Origin: Streptomyces sp. CB02058
Lineage (GTDB): Bacteria; Actinomycetota; Actinomycetes; Streptomycetales; Streptomycetaceae
NCBI RefSeq assembly: GCF_001905505.1
Contig: NZ_LIPG01000003.1
Location: 186,001-250,000, forward strand
Direction of reading: 5' to 3'
Length of the DNA: 64,000 nt
Shown here in pieces: positions 51,360 through 59,395 of this stretch. The number at the start of each line of letters is the position of its first letter. Positions within the stretch are counted from its first letter, which is position 1. Position numbers and translations under genes: made by a program. The notes below the pieces were generated by a model. That model searched no databases, was not told the origin of the DNA, and saw only the letters and a list, made by a program, of their open reading frames with translations.

Positions 51360-51427
51360 GCCTCGAGGACACATGAACCCGCTGACGCGCGAGGCGTGAC
51401 GGCGGGAACAGAGTGACGGACGGCAGG

Positions 51428-51467
51428 GACGGGTGGTACGGGTTCGGCGGAACCCGTACCACCCGTC
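51428..51467 (+). terminator. Terminator, 18-bp perfect stem
   Basis: 51428-51445 pairs perfectly with 51450-51467 around GGCG, followed by TTT. It ends the LysM transglycosylase transcript. Confidence 0.85.
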
Positions 51468-51501
51468 TTTCGTGTGCGCGCACCCCGTCTTTCGTGTGCG
51501 C
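51462..51501 (+). repeat. 18-bp direct repeat overlapping the terminator
   Basis: CCCGTCTTTCGTGTGCGC occurs at 51462-51479 and 51484-51501. The first copy overlaps the right arm of the terminator hairpin. Confidence 0.7.
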
Positions 51502-51629
51502 ACACCGCGGCCGGGTGCCCGTCGTGCCCGGCCGTTCCGTCCTGCCCGGCCGTTCCCGGGTGCGCGACGACAGGCCGGTCGGGACCCGTTGACTGGTCTC
51601 GTACAGGTTCGTCGTCCATACTGCCCGCC

Positions 51630-52211
51630 GTGGAGCAGCGCATAGATTCGAACACCAAGCCCGAGTTCGCCGCGGGGACAGACCCGGCGTTCATCCCCGG
51701 CCTGACGGCCCCTGTCGCCGCGCGAACGGGGGCTGAGGCGGAGGCGGAGAAGGCGGCGCCCGAGGAGGTCCCGGAACCCGAGGACGCGGTCGTGTCCGCC
51801 GGACCCGCGATCGAGGACGCCCGGGAGCCGGAGGGGGCCGGGGACGCCGAGGAGCCGGAGGACGACACGGACTCCGGCACCGCCGCGGACGCGGAAGCCG
51901 GCGAGGAGCGCGAGGGAGCCGACGGCGAGGACGGACCCGTCTTCGAGGTCAGCGACCGGCGCGGATCCATCCGGGTGGACGCCACGGGCGTCCGCTTCAC
52001 GCTGGACGACCAGGAGGCGGAGTTCGACTGGGCCGAGATCGGCGCGGTCGAGGTCAAGACCGGCCGCTTCGGACGCCGGTTCACCGTGACCGTCCACCTG
52101 TCCAGCCGCCGGTGGTTCAACGCCGAGGTCGAGGCCGAGGCGCGGAGCAGCCTCAAGGAGTGGACGGCGGATCTCGACGCCGCGCTGGACGCCCACTTCG
52201 AAGAGGGCTGA
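51630..52211 (+). CDS. Acidic protein of unknown function
   Basis: A 193-aa protein with a long, very acidic, low-complexity N-terminal half (Glu/Ala/Asp-rich) and a compact C-terminal domain of about 80 residues (FEVSDRRGSIRVDATGVRFTLDDQEAEFDW...) resembling small PH-like or beta-sandwich domains. I do not recognise a family. GTG 51630 was chosen; CATACT at 51617-51622 is 7 bases upstream, so the mRNA may be leaderless. It is convergent with the SIS gene. Confidence 0.65.
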   Translation: MEQRIDSNTKPEFAAGTDPAFIPGLTAPVAARTGAEAEAEKAAPEEVPEPEDAVVSAGPAIEDAREPEGAGDAEEPEDDTDSGTAADAEAGEEREGADGEDGPVFEVSDRRGSIRVDATGVRFTLDDQEAEFDWAEIGAVEVKTGRFGRRFTVTVHLSSRRWFNAEVEAEARSSLKEWTADLDAALDAHFEEG

Positions 52212-52230
52212 CCCGCACGGCCGTCGCCGT

Positions 52231-52256
52231 GTACCGGGCCCCCGCCGGCCCGGTAC
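52231..52256. terminator. Bidirectional terminator
   Basis: GTACCGGGCC (52231-52240) pairs with GGCCCGGTAC (52247-52256) around CCCGCC, between convergent genes. Confidence 0.75.
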
Positions 52257-52277
52257 GCGGCATGCCGTGACACGGGG

Positions 52278-53171
52278 TCAGGCCCCCGGCGCCCCTTCGA
52301 GCACGACCGATCGCGTCAGATGGCGCGGCAGATCCGGATCGAGTCCCCGGGCCGAGGCGCGGGCGACCGCCAGCCGCTGGACGCGCACCAGGTCGGCCAG
52401 GGGGTCCAGACCGCTCTCCACCCACCGGGCCCCCGTCGCCAGCACCTGTTCGGCCAGGCCCTTCGGCGCCGCGCCGAACATCCATGTCGCGGTACCGGCC
52501 GTGGCGATGCTGATCGGGCCGTGGCGGTACTCCATCGCCGGATAGGACTCCGTCCAGGACAGGGAAGCCTCCTTCATCTTGAGCGCCGCCTCGTTGGCGA
52601 TCCCGACCGTCCAGCCGCGCCCCAGGAAGCTGAACTGGGTGCACTCCAGCAGCCCGTCGGGCAGCGGCTCCGTGAGGGCCTTCTCCGCGTCCCGTACGAC
52701 CTCGTCGGTGTGCAGCCCGAGGTGGGCGCGGAACAGGGTCAGGGCCGTGGTCGCGAACCGCGTCTGCACCACGGACCGTTCGTCGGCGAAGTCGAGGACG
52801 ACCAGCTCGTCCGCCGCGTCCCTCACCGGGGTGTGCGGGTCGGCGGTCACCGCGACGGTCCTTGTGGTGCCCCGCAGCCGGTCCAGCAGGCCGAGGACCT
52901 CGGTGGTGGTGCCCGACCGCGTCAGCGCGACGACCCGGTCGTACGCCCTCCCGAAGGGGAACTCCGACGCGGCGAACGCGTCCGACTCGCCCTGCCCCGA
53001 GGTCTCGCGGAGCGCGGCGTACGCCTGCGCCATGTAGTACGACGTGCCGCAGCCGACGACGGCGACGCGCTCACCGTCGGCGGGCAGGGCCGCCGCCCGG
53101 TCGGCGGCGACATCCACGGCACGGCGCCAGCACTCCGGCTGGCTCGCTGTCTCGGTCTCGACGTAGGACAT
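52278..53171 (-). CDS. SIS-domain sugar isomerase/deaminase-like protein
   Basis: A 297-aa protein with a double SIS domain (VVGCGTSYYMAQAYAALRE and LTRSGTTTEVLGLLDRL). It resembles glucosamine-6-phosphate deaminase/isomerase-like proteins (AgaS, FrlB, GlmS C-terminal half). The probable substrate is an amino-sugar phosphate or a fructosamine phosphate. Two inverted TTGCTC sites upstream (53236-53275) indicate control by a sugar regulator, which is not in the window. Confidence 0.85.
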   Translation of the reverse strand: MSYVETETASQPECWRRAVDVAADRAAALPADGERVAVVGCGTSYYMAQAYAALRETSGQGESDAFAASEFPFGRAYDRVVALTRSGTTTEVLGLLDRLRGTTRTVAVTADPHTPVRDAADELVVLDFADERSVVQTRFATTALTLFRAHLGLHTDEVVRDAEKALTEPLPDGLLECTQFSFLGRGWTVGIANEAALKMKEASLSWTESYPAMEYRHGPISIATAGTATWMFGAAPKGLAEQVLATGARWVESGLDPLADLVRVQRLAVARASARGLDPDLPRHLTRSVVLEGAPGA

Positions 53172-53576
53172 GTACGCACTCCGCTTTCCGCTGCTGCTCG
53201 CACCCGAGGGGCGGGCTGGGTGAAATCGTCGCCGGTTTGCTCAATTCTGCATGTTACATGGGTCAATCGAGCAAGAACAAGCAAACGGTCGCCGGTTCCG
53301 CTCGTCGTGGTACGGCTGTTTTCGGCCAAGCTCGGTGGGTAGTCGGCTCATTCGGGTTCCGTCGTTCCCGGGTGGGTATCTGTCGCGAGCCGCGCACGCG
53401 CCGGGCGACATCCCGGTCACCGGGTGGAAAATCCTTCGCGCGGCCGATGGGCCGAGATGCCGGACCGTCACCGCCGGGCGGCGGGCGGTGGGAGTCAAGG
53501 TCGATTTCGCGTCACCGGGTCTGTGCGTTGGCCGAGTTCGAACGCGCAAACGCATCGTGGTCGGCATAATCGCCCC
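53172..53576. promoter_or_regulatory. Divergent region of SIS and MBL-fold genes
   Basis: About 405 bp without a supportable gene. TTTGCTCAATT (53236-53246) and its near-inverse AATCGAGCAAG (53265-53275) form an operator-like pair before the SIS gene. CATAAT at 53565-53570 lies six bases before the MBL start and could be a -10 for a leaderless mRNA. Confidence 0.5.
53236..53275. promoter_or_regulatory. Inverted TTGCTC-ATT operator pair
   Basis: TTTGCTCAATT at 53236-53246 and AATCGAGCAAG at 53265-53275 (read CTTGCTCGATT on the minus strand) match at 9 of 11 bases. They lie 65-104 bp upstream of the SIS gene. Similar spaced inverted sites occur for DeoR-type sugar regulators. Confidence 0.5.
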
Positions 53577-54569
53577 ATGCCGATCACGGGTGGGGACGTC
53601 GTCGACCTCGGCGCGGGCTTGTACGCCTGGCTGCCGCCGAAGCGGGGCTGGGGCCTGGCCAACTGCGGCCTCCTGGTCTCGCGGCGCGGCGCGCTGTGGA
53701 TCGACACCCCGTACGACCCGTTGCTGGCAGGGCAGTTCCTCGTGGAGAGCGAGAAGCGGCTGCCCCCCGGGGTGAGCATCGACCGCGTGATCGTCACCCA
53801 TGCCAACGGGGACCACTTCTGGGGCGCGGGCGTGCTCCCGGACGCGGAGATCATCGCGACCCGGGAGGCCCGGGAGCACATCCACTACGACCCCACGCCC
53901 CGGCAGCAGCACGCGCTGGTGACCGGAAGCGACCCGGCGACCCCCCTCGGCGCCTACCTCGGCCGCCATTTCGGCGGCTTCGACTGGTCGGCCACCGAGG
54001 AGGTGCTGCCGACGACCTACTTCACCGGGGAGCTTGAGCTGACCCTGGGGGAGCACACGGTCCAGGTGACGTCCCTTCCGCCCGCGCACACCACGGGCGA
54101 CCTGATCGTCCATCTGCCCGCCCAGCGCACCGTGTTCAGCGGCGACATCGTCTTCGCCTCCACCGAACGGCAGCCCGGGGACCATCCGGTGCACTGGGCC
54201 GGCCCCCTGAGCAACGTGATCGACGCCTGCGAGCAGGTGCTGGCCACCGGGGCCGAGGTGATCGTGCCCGGCCACGGACCGGTGCTCGACCCGGCCGGGG
54301 TGCGGGAGCACATCGGCTACCTCGCCCACGTACGCGAACGCGCCCACGCCCTCCACGCCGCCGGTGTGCCCGCCCTGGAGGCGGCCCGCCGGGTGATCCG
54401 CGAGGACCGCCATCCGGCGCTCGGCCTGCCGGAGCGCCTGGTGGTGACCATCGGGAGCGAGTACCGCCACCTGGACGGCTCCGAACTGCCCGGTGTCCTC
54501 CAGGTCATGGCCGACGTGGCGGCCGTCGCCCACGAGACCGGCACGCTGTGTACCGGCGAGCCGGCGTGA
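53577..54569 (+). CDS. Metallo-beta-lactamase-fold hydrolase
   Basis: A 330-aa MBL-fold enzyme. The metal site motif THANGDHFWG (THxxxDH-type with Asn-Gly spacing) and the later HTTGDLIVHLP, SGDIVF and GHGPV motifs supply the usual ligands. It resembles the subclass B3/glyoxalase II-like hydrolases rather than a true beta-lactamase. ATG 53577 is six bases after CATAAT, so a leaderless transcript is plausible. The substrate is unknown. It lies 81 bp before the conservon. Confidence 0.8.
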   Translation: MPITGGDVVDLGAGLYAWLPPKRGWGLANCGLLVSRRGALWIDTPYDPLLAGQFLVESEKRLPPGVSIDRVIVTHANGDHFWGAGVLPDAEIIATREAREHIHYDPTPRQQHALVTGSDPATPLGAYLGRHFGGFDWSATEEVLPTTYFTGELELTLGEHTVQVTSLPPAHTTGDLIVHLPAQRTVFSGDIVFASTERQPGDHPVHWAGPLSNVIDACEQVLATGAEVIVPGHGPVLDPAGVREHIGYLAHVRERAHALHAAGVPALEAARRVIREDRHPALGLPERLVVTIGSEYRHLDGSELPGVLQVMADVAAVAHETGTLCTGEPA

Positions 54570-54650
54570 CCGCCGGCCGGTACGACGGCACAACGCCCCG
54601 CAGCCGCGCGGGACGCCGGCTGTCCCCGACAACAGAGACGCGGTGACGCC

Positions 54651-56192
54651 GTGGTGGCATGGATCGTGGCACTGACAGCCGTCGTGGTGGCGATCTGGTC
54701 GGCCTTCCGCATGGATCAGGCCAGGCGAGAGGCGTACAACGCGGCGGCACGGGCCGAACTGGCCGACCGCCAGAACAAGGCCGCGGAGGCGCGCACCCTC
54801 GCCCTCACCGAGGAGATACGCCAGCTCGCCGAGAAACGGATACCCGCCGCGGCCACCGCGCTCTCCCACCGGACGGCACCCGTCCCGGGACTGCGGGAGG
54901 CCGCCGGGATCGAGGGCGACGCCGCACGTCTGCTGACCGAGGCCGTGCAGGCGGCGCGCACGGCGGTCCTGGAGGAACGCCGGCGCGTCGACGCGGCGGC
55001 ACGCTCGGCCATGCGCGGCACCTCCGCGAAGATCCAGTCGCTGCTCAACCAGTCGCAGCACCTGCTCCAGGAACTCCAGCACGAGTACGACGACCCGCGC
55101 ATCCTCCAGCTCGACTTCCGCAACGAGCTGGCGCTCCGCAGGACCCAGGCCACCGCCGTGCTCTGCGACGCCTGGCCGGGACTCGCCCGGCAGAACTCCT
55201 CACTCGTCGAGGTCGTGCTCGGCGCCCAGTCCAGGGTCCCCGGATACGAGCGGATCAAGGTCGCCAACCATCTGCGCCAGGAGCGGCTCGCGCTGGTCGC
55301 CAGGGCCGCCGAACCCCTCGCGATCGCGCTCGCCGAACTGCTGGCCAACGCGACCGCGTACTCCCACCCGGACACCGAGGTCCCCGTGACGGTCCAGCAG
55401 ACGCCGGGGCGCGGCGCTCTGATCCTGGTCGACGACGCCGGTATCGGCATGGACGACGACGCGCTGAAGCGGGCCCGTGCCCTGCTGTCCGGCCCGTCCG
55501 AGGTACTGCTGACCGAGCTGGGGGACCCGCCGCGGACCGGCTTCGCCGTGGTCGGAAGGCTGATCGCGCGCTACGGCTTCAGCTGCCACCTCGAGTCGTC
55601 CCCGTACGGGGGTATGCGCGCGATGCTGCGCATACCGGCCCATCTGCTGACCGTGATGGACGACGACCGCACCCTGTCCGTGCTCGCCCCCAAGCCGGTG
55701 CACGCGCGAGGTGCCGGCGCGGGTGCCGAAGCCCCGGAGCCGGCCGGCCTCCCCGGGCGCACGGGAGCAGTCGAGCCCGGAGCCGCCCGATCCGGAGCCG
55801 TCGAAACCGCAGGGAACCCCGAGACCGCGGAACCCGCCGGACGCCCCGTGCCTGCCCGGCCCGCCGGAAGCGCCGTCACCGCTGAACCCGACGCGCCCGC
55901 CGCCCCCGTGGAGCCCGCAGTGACCGCCGACGACCGCGAGGAGCGCCCCGTGGGACTGCCCAGCCGACGGCGCAGATCCCGGCGCGCGGCCCCTTCCGAC
56001 GTGCCGACCGCCCCCCGCGGGGCGGCGGAGGGGGAGTCCGCGCCCCGCACGCCCGAGCGGGCCGGAGCCGCCTGGGCGTCCCTCCAGGAAGGCACGCTCA
56101 GCGGCAGGAAGGCCCCGGTGCCCCCGGTGTCCGCACCCGCGGCATCCCCCTCAGCATCCTCATCGGACGATCAAGGAGACGACGAGAAGTGA
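54651..56192 (+). CDS. cvnA: Conservon sensor kinase-like ATPase CvnA
   Basis: A 513-aa protein. An N-terminal membrane helix (VAWIVALTAVVVAIWSAF) is followed by coiled coils and a GHKL ATPase domain (ELLANATAYSHP, LVDDAGIGMDDDAL, FAVVGRLIARYGF). The C-terminal ~150 residues are Pro/Ala/Glu-rich and disordered. This is the CvnA protein of Streptomyces conservons, which assembles with CvnB, C and D in a GPCR-like membrane complex. A GTG start overlaps cvnB at its other end (GTGA). The autophosphorylating His of true kinases is not clear. Confidence 0.9.
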   Translation: MVAWIVALTAVVVAIWSAFRMDQARREAYNAAARAELADRQNKAAEARTLALTEEIRQLAEKRIPAAATALSHRTAPVPGLREAAGIEGDAARLLTEAVQAARTAVLEERRRVDAAARSAMRGTSAKIQSLLNQSQHLLQELQHEYDDPRILQLDFRNELALRRTQATAVLCDAWPGLARQNSSLVEVVLGAQSRVPGYERIKVANHLRQERLALVARAAEPLAIALAELLANATAYSHPDTEVPVTVQQTPGRGALILVDDAGIGMDDDALKRARALLSGPSEVLLTELGDPPRTGFAVVGRLIARYGFSCHLESSPYGGMRAMLRIPAHLLTVMDDDRTLSVLAPKPVHARGAGAGAEAPEPAGLPGRTGAVEPGAARSGAVETAGNPETAEPAGRPVPARPAGSAVTAEPDAPAAPVEPAVTADDREERPVGLPSRRRRSRRAAPSDVPTAPRGAAEGESAPRTPERAGAAWASLQEGTLSGRKAPVPPVSAPAASPSASSSDDQGDDEK

Positions 56193-56611
56193 GCACCACT
56201 CCCACCACCGGTGATCTCGCCTGGGTGCTGACCCCGCTGCTGGAACTGCCCGGCGTGCAGCACGCCGTGGTCGCCACCGGCGACGGGCTCGTCGAGGGCG
56301 CGTCCCCCGGCCTGGACCGCGCGTCCGCCGAACGCGTCGCCGCGATGACGGCCACCCTGCACGCGGCCGCCCGCGCCTTCACCACCGCCTTCACCGACGC
56401 GGAGTCCCCGCGCCTGGCGCAGACGGTGGTGGAGTCCGACCTGGGCTTCGCCATCGTCGTACCCGCCGGCAGGAACACGACCCTGGCCCTGTTCGCGGCC
56501 CCCGACGCGCACCTTGGGAACATCGCGTACCAGATGCAGGTGCAGGTCACCGCGCTGACCCGCGCCATGCACGCCCCCACCCGCCGGCCGGACGGCGCCG
56601 ACCTGCCATGA
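56189..56611 (+). CDS. cvnB: Roadblock/LC7 protein CvnB
   Basis: A 140-aa roadblock/LC7-fold protein (LAWVLTPLLELPGVQHAVVATGDGLVEGAS...). In conservons CvnB bridges the sensor-like CvnA and the GTPase CvnD, and may act as GAP or platform. GTG 56189 overlaps the cvnA stop, and the stop overlaps the cvnC start by four bases; the operon is fully coupled. Confidence 0.9.
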   Translation: MSTTPTTGDLAWVLTPLLELPGVQHAVVATGDGLVEGASPGLDRASAERVAAMTATLHAAARAFTTAFTDAESPRLAQTVVESDLGFAIVVPAGRNTTLALFAAPDAHLGNIAYQMQVQVTALTRAMHAPTRRPDGADLP

Positions 56612-56961
56612 GCCCCGGCCCAGGGCGCCGCCTGATCCCCGCCTATCTGGTCACCGGTGGCCGTCTCACGCCCACCGGCCCCGCGCTCGACCGGCTCGCC
56701 GTGCTCATCCGCACGGACTCGGCCCTGCCGCCGGACACCGGTGCGGAGCAGCGCAGGCTGTGCGAGCTCCTGCAACCGGGAGCCCTCACCGTCGTCGAGT
56801 GCGCCGCCCATCTGGAACTGCCGGTCAGCGCGACGGTCTTCCTGGCCACGGACCTCGTGGCCGCAGGACATCTGCACGCTCGACCACCGATCCCCAGCGC
56901 CGGTGAGATCGACCGGTCGCTCGTCGAGAGGCTGCTCGTTGGACTCCGTTCCCTCCACTGA
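56608..56961 (+). CDS. cvnC: DUF742 protein CvnC
   Basis: A 117-aa DUF742 protein with the conserved RLIPAYLVTGGRL start and a winged-helix-like C-terminal part (LTVVECAAHLELPVSATVFLATDLVAAGHL with HARPP). The ATG overlaps the cvnB stop (ATGA). CvnC proteins are small regulators in the conservon complex; some may bind DNA or CvnD. Confidence 0.9.
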   Translation: MSPGPGRRLIPAYLVTGGRLTPTGPALDRLAVLIRTDSALPPDTGAEQRRLCELLQPGALTVVECAAHLELPVSATVFLATDLVAAGHLHARPPIPSAGEIDRSLVERLLVGLRSLH

Positions 56962-57553
56962 CCGGGGCGGCATCGGCTATCTGCCGAGTGCCGCCGAGAC
57001 CCTGATGAAACTCGTCGTCACGGGTCCCTTCGGCGTGGGCAAGACGACACTGATCCGTACGCTGTCGGAGATTCCGACCCTGCACACGGAAGAGGCGATG
57101 ACGCAGTCCAGTACGGGACTCGACGACACCGCCGGACTTCCGGACAAGACCACGACCACGGTCGCCGTCGACTTCGGGCGGCTGACCGTCCAGGACGACC
57201 TGGTGCTCTACATGTTCGGGACCCCGGGCCAGGAGCGGTTCTTTCCGCTCTGGGAGGACATCGCGCGCGGCGCGCTCGGCGCCCTCGTCATGGTCGACAC
57301 CCGCCGGCTGGAGGACTCCTTCGCCGTCATGGACATGGTGGAGGAGCAGGGACTCCCGTACGCCGTCGCCGTGAACCGCTTCCCGGACGCCCCCGCCCAC
57401 GCGGACGAGGTGCTGCGCAAGCACCTCGACCTCGACCCCCGCACCCCGCTGGTGCAGTGCGACGCCCGCGAGCGCCGGGGCAGCATCGACGCCCTGATCG
57501 CCCTCGCCGAACACGCGCTGACCTGCCTCCCCGCCTCCCAGGAAACGCCATGA
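56939..57553 (+). CDS. cvnD: Ras-like GTPase CvnD
   Basis: A 204-aa small GTPase. The P-loop is GPFGVGKTT, switch II is LYMFGTPGQERF, and the NKxD-equivalent is VNRF.. (the usual NKFD is replaced). TTG 56939 was chosen because GAGAGG lies seven bases upstream and the encoded DSVPS start matches CvnD proteins; ATG 57004 would remove the conserved N-terminal segment. It overlaps cvnC by 23 bp and cvnE by four (ATGA). Confidence 0.85.
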   Translation: MDSVPSTDRGGIGYLPSAAETLMKLVVTGPFGVGKTTLIRTLSEIPTLHTEEAMTQSSTGLDDTAGLPDKTTTTVAVDFGRLTVQDDLVLYMFGTPGQERFFPLWEDIARGALGALVMVDTRRLEDSFAVMDMVEEQGLPYAVAVNRFPDAPAHADEVLRKHLDLDPRTPLVQCDARERRGSIDALIALAEHALTCLPASQETP

Positions 57554-58857
57554 CCCCGCCCGTGCCCGGTACTTCGCCCGTGGCCGCCGCCCCCCTCCAC
57601 GGGCGGCTCGCCCTCTACGGACCCGACTTCGCCGCCGACCCGCACGGCCACTACCGCAGGCTGCGCGAGCAGGGGCCGGTGGCCAGGGTGAGCATCGCCC
57701 CGGACGTCGACGCGATGCTGGTCACGGACTACCACGCCGCGGTCGATCTGCTGCGCGACACCGACACCTTCACCAAGGACCCGCGCGCCTGGCAGGAGGG
57801 CGTACCGGCCGACTCGCCCGTCCTGCCCGTGCTCGGTCACCGGCCCACCGCGCTCTTCACCGACGGCGCCGTCCACGCCCGCTACCGCGACGCCATCAAC
57901 GACACCCTCGCGCTGATCGAGCCCCACCTGCTGCGCGCGGAGGTCGCCCGGGTCGCCCAGCGGCTCATCACGGCTTTCTCGGCCACCGGCACCGGTGACC
58001 TCATCGCCCAGTACGCCCGCCGCCTTCCGATGCATGTCTTCACCGCCTCGTTCGGGGTGGCCCCCGAGGACATCGAGCGGGTGGTCAGGGGCACCGCGGG
58101 GATGATGGACTCCGCCGAGGACTCGACCGCCGCGTACGACGACCTCGTCGGCGTCGTCACCGGCCTCGTCACCCGGCGGCGGGCGGTCCCGGGCCGCGAC
58201 CTCACCTCGTACCTCCTCGCCCATCCGGCGGGCCTCGACGACGACGAGGCCGTGCGCCAGATCACGCTCATCATGAGCAGCGGCCATGAGCCGACGGCCA
58301 ATCTGATCGGCAACGCGCTGCTGCGGATGCTCGGCGACACCGGCTACGGGGGCTCCCTGCACGGCGGCGCGACGACCGCGCAGGAGGCGGTCAACGACGT
58401 GCTCTGGCGCGATCCGCCGATCGCCAACCTGGGCGCGCACTTCCCGCGCCACGACACCGAGTTCCACGGGGTACCGCTGCGCGCCGGGCAGTTGGTGCTG
58501 GTCTCCTTCGCCGCCGCCAACACCCAGTCGCTCCCCTCCGCGTCGGACCCCGCGGTGCGCTCGGGCGACAGCGCGCATCTGGCCTGGTCGACGGGGCCGC
58601 ACCGGTGCCCGGCCAAGCAGCCCGCCCTGCTGATGGCGATGACCGCGATCGAGCAGATCACCAGCCAGCTCTGCGACCTGGAACTGGCCGTCGAACCCGA
58701 TGAGCTGATCTGGCGTCCGGGCCCCTTCCACCGTGCTCCGGCCCATCTCCCCGTCCGTTTCACCCCCCTCGATCCCTCTCCCGGACCGGACCTTTCCGGC
58801 CGTTCCGGCGCTGTCGATCACGTTCCGGCCCGTGTCGGTGGTACGCCGAACGGGTGA
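57550..58857 (+). CDS. cvnE: Conservon cytochrome P450 CvnE (CYP157-like), ExxR motif lost
   Basis: A 435-aa P450. The I-helix is SSGHEPTAN, and the heme loop is WSTGPHRCPAK with axial Cys353, where the usual Phe of the heme signature is Trp. At the K-helix the normal ExxR is replaced by D283-V-L-W286 (in AVNDVLW). CYP157 members are the known P450s without ExxR (EQVLW in others); this one also lacks the Glu. The protein is the last gene of the conservon and probably works with the GTPase module; whether it is a functional monooxygenase is uncertain. Confidence 0.9.
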   Translation: MTPPVPGTSPVAAAPLHGRLALYGPDFAADPHGHYRRLREQGPVARVSIAPDVDAMLVTDYHAAVDLLRDTDTFTKDPRAWQEGVPADSPVLPVLGHRPTALFTDGAVHARYRDAINDTLALIEPHLLRAEVARVAQRLITAFSATGTGDLIAQYARRLPMHVFTASFGVAPEDIERVVRGTAGMMDSAEDSTAAYDDLVGVVTGLVTRRRAVPGRDLTSYLLAHPAGLDDDEAVRQITLIMSSGHEPTANLIGNALLRMLGDTGYGGSLHGGATTAQEAVNDVLWRDPPIANLGAHFPRHDTEFHGVPLRAGQLVLVSFAAANTQSLPSASDPAVRSGDSAHLAWSTGPHRCPAKQPALLMAMTAIEQITSQLCDLELAVEPDELIWRPGPFHRAPAHLPVRFTPLDPSPGPDLSGRSGAVDHVPARVGGTPNG

Positions 58858-58932
58858 GGGGCGAGAGAATTGCCCGATGAACAGCGAGCGCAGCCGGCGC
58901 ACAGCCAACCGGCATATGGACGGGGTGGTTCT

Positions 58933-59340
58933 GTGAGCAGGTACGACAGGTACGACAGGTACGACGCAACCGACGAGCAGTGGGAGGGTCTCGCTCAGGT
59001 CGTACCCCTGAGGGGCCGCAACGAATGGCCGTCGCGGGTCGACCACAGGGCGGTCCCCGACCAGCGGGAGTCGGCCGAGCAGCGGCGGCTGGTCGTTCTG
59101 CGCGTGCAGGTGTTCGCGGACGCGCGCGAGGTCGCCGAGTACCTCGTGGCACAGATCCCGGTGCTGCTCGACCTGACCGGCGCCGAGAGCGATGTGGCCA
59201 AGCGGATCCTGGACTTCAGCAGCGGCGTGGTCTTCGGACTCGGCAGCGGGATGCACCGGGTCGACCGCAACGTCTTCCTGCTCGCACCGGTCGGCATGGA
59301 GGTCGAGGGGGTCACCGCGGCGGGCGTACCCCAATCGTAG
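58933..59340 (+). CDS. SepF-like cell division protein
   Basis: A 135-aa SepF-family protein: an N-terminal RYDRYDRYD repeat, the core VVLRVQVFADAREVAEYLVAQIPVLLDLTGAESDVAKRILDFSSGVVFGL and a C-terminal strand FLLAPVGMEV. SepF tethers FtsZ rings to the membrane. The N-terminal amphipathic membrane helix of the main SepF is not obvious, so this is probably one of the additional Streptomyces SepF paralogues. GTG 58933 was chosen over 58870 because GGTGG precedes it and upstream residues lack similarity. Confidence 0.8.
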   Translation: MSRYDRYDRYDATDEQWEGLAQVVPLRGRNEWPSRVDHRAVPDQRESAEQRRLVVLRVQVFADAREVAEYLVAQIPVLLDLTGAESDVAKRILDFSSGVVFGLGSGMHRVDRNVFLLAPVGMEVEGVTAAGVPQS

Positions 59341-59395
59341 GAAGATCGTGCGGACAAAACGGTTCGCCGTCCGGCGGCGTGCGTACGGTCCGCCC

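Noticed and set aside
53577..54569. Beta-lactam resistance enzyme
   Set aside because: The metallo-beta-lactamase fold is shared by many hydrolases; nothing in context supports beta-lactam hydrolysis.
53241..55082. 613-codon minus-strand frame over the MBL gene and cvnA
   Set aside because: Antisense to two supported genes, with Gly/Arg/His-rich translation typical of shadow frames.
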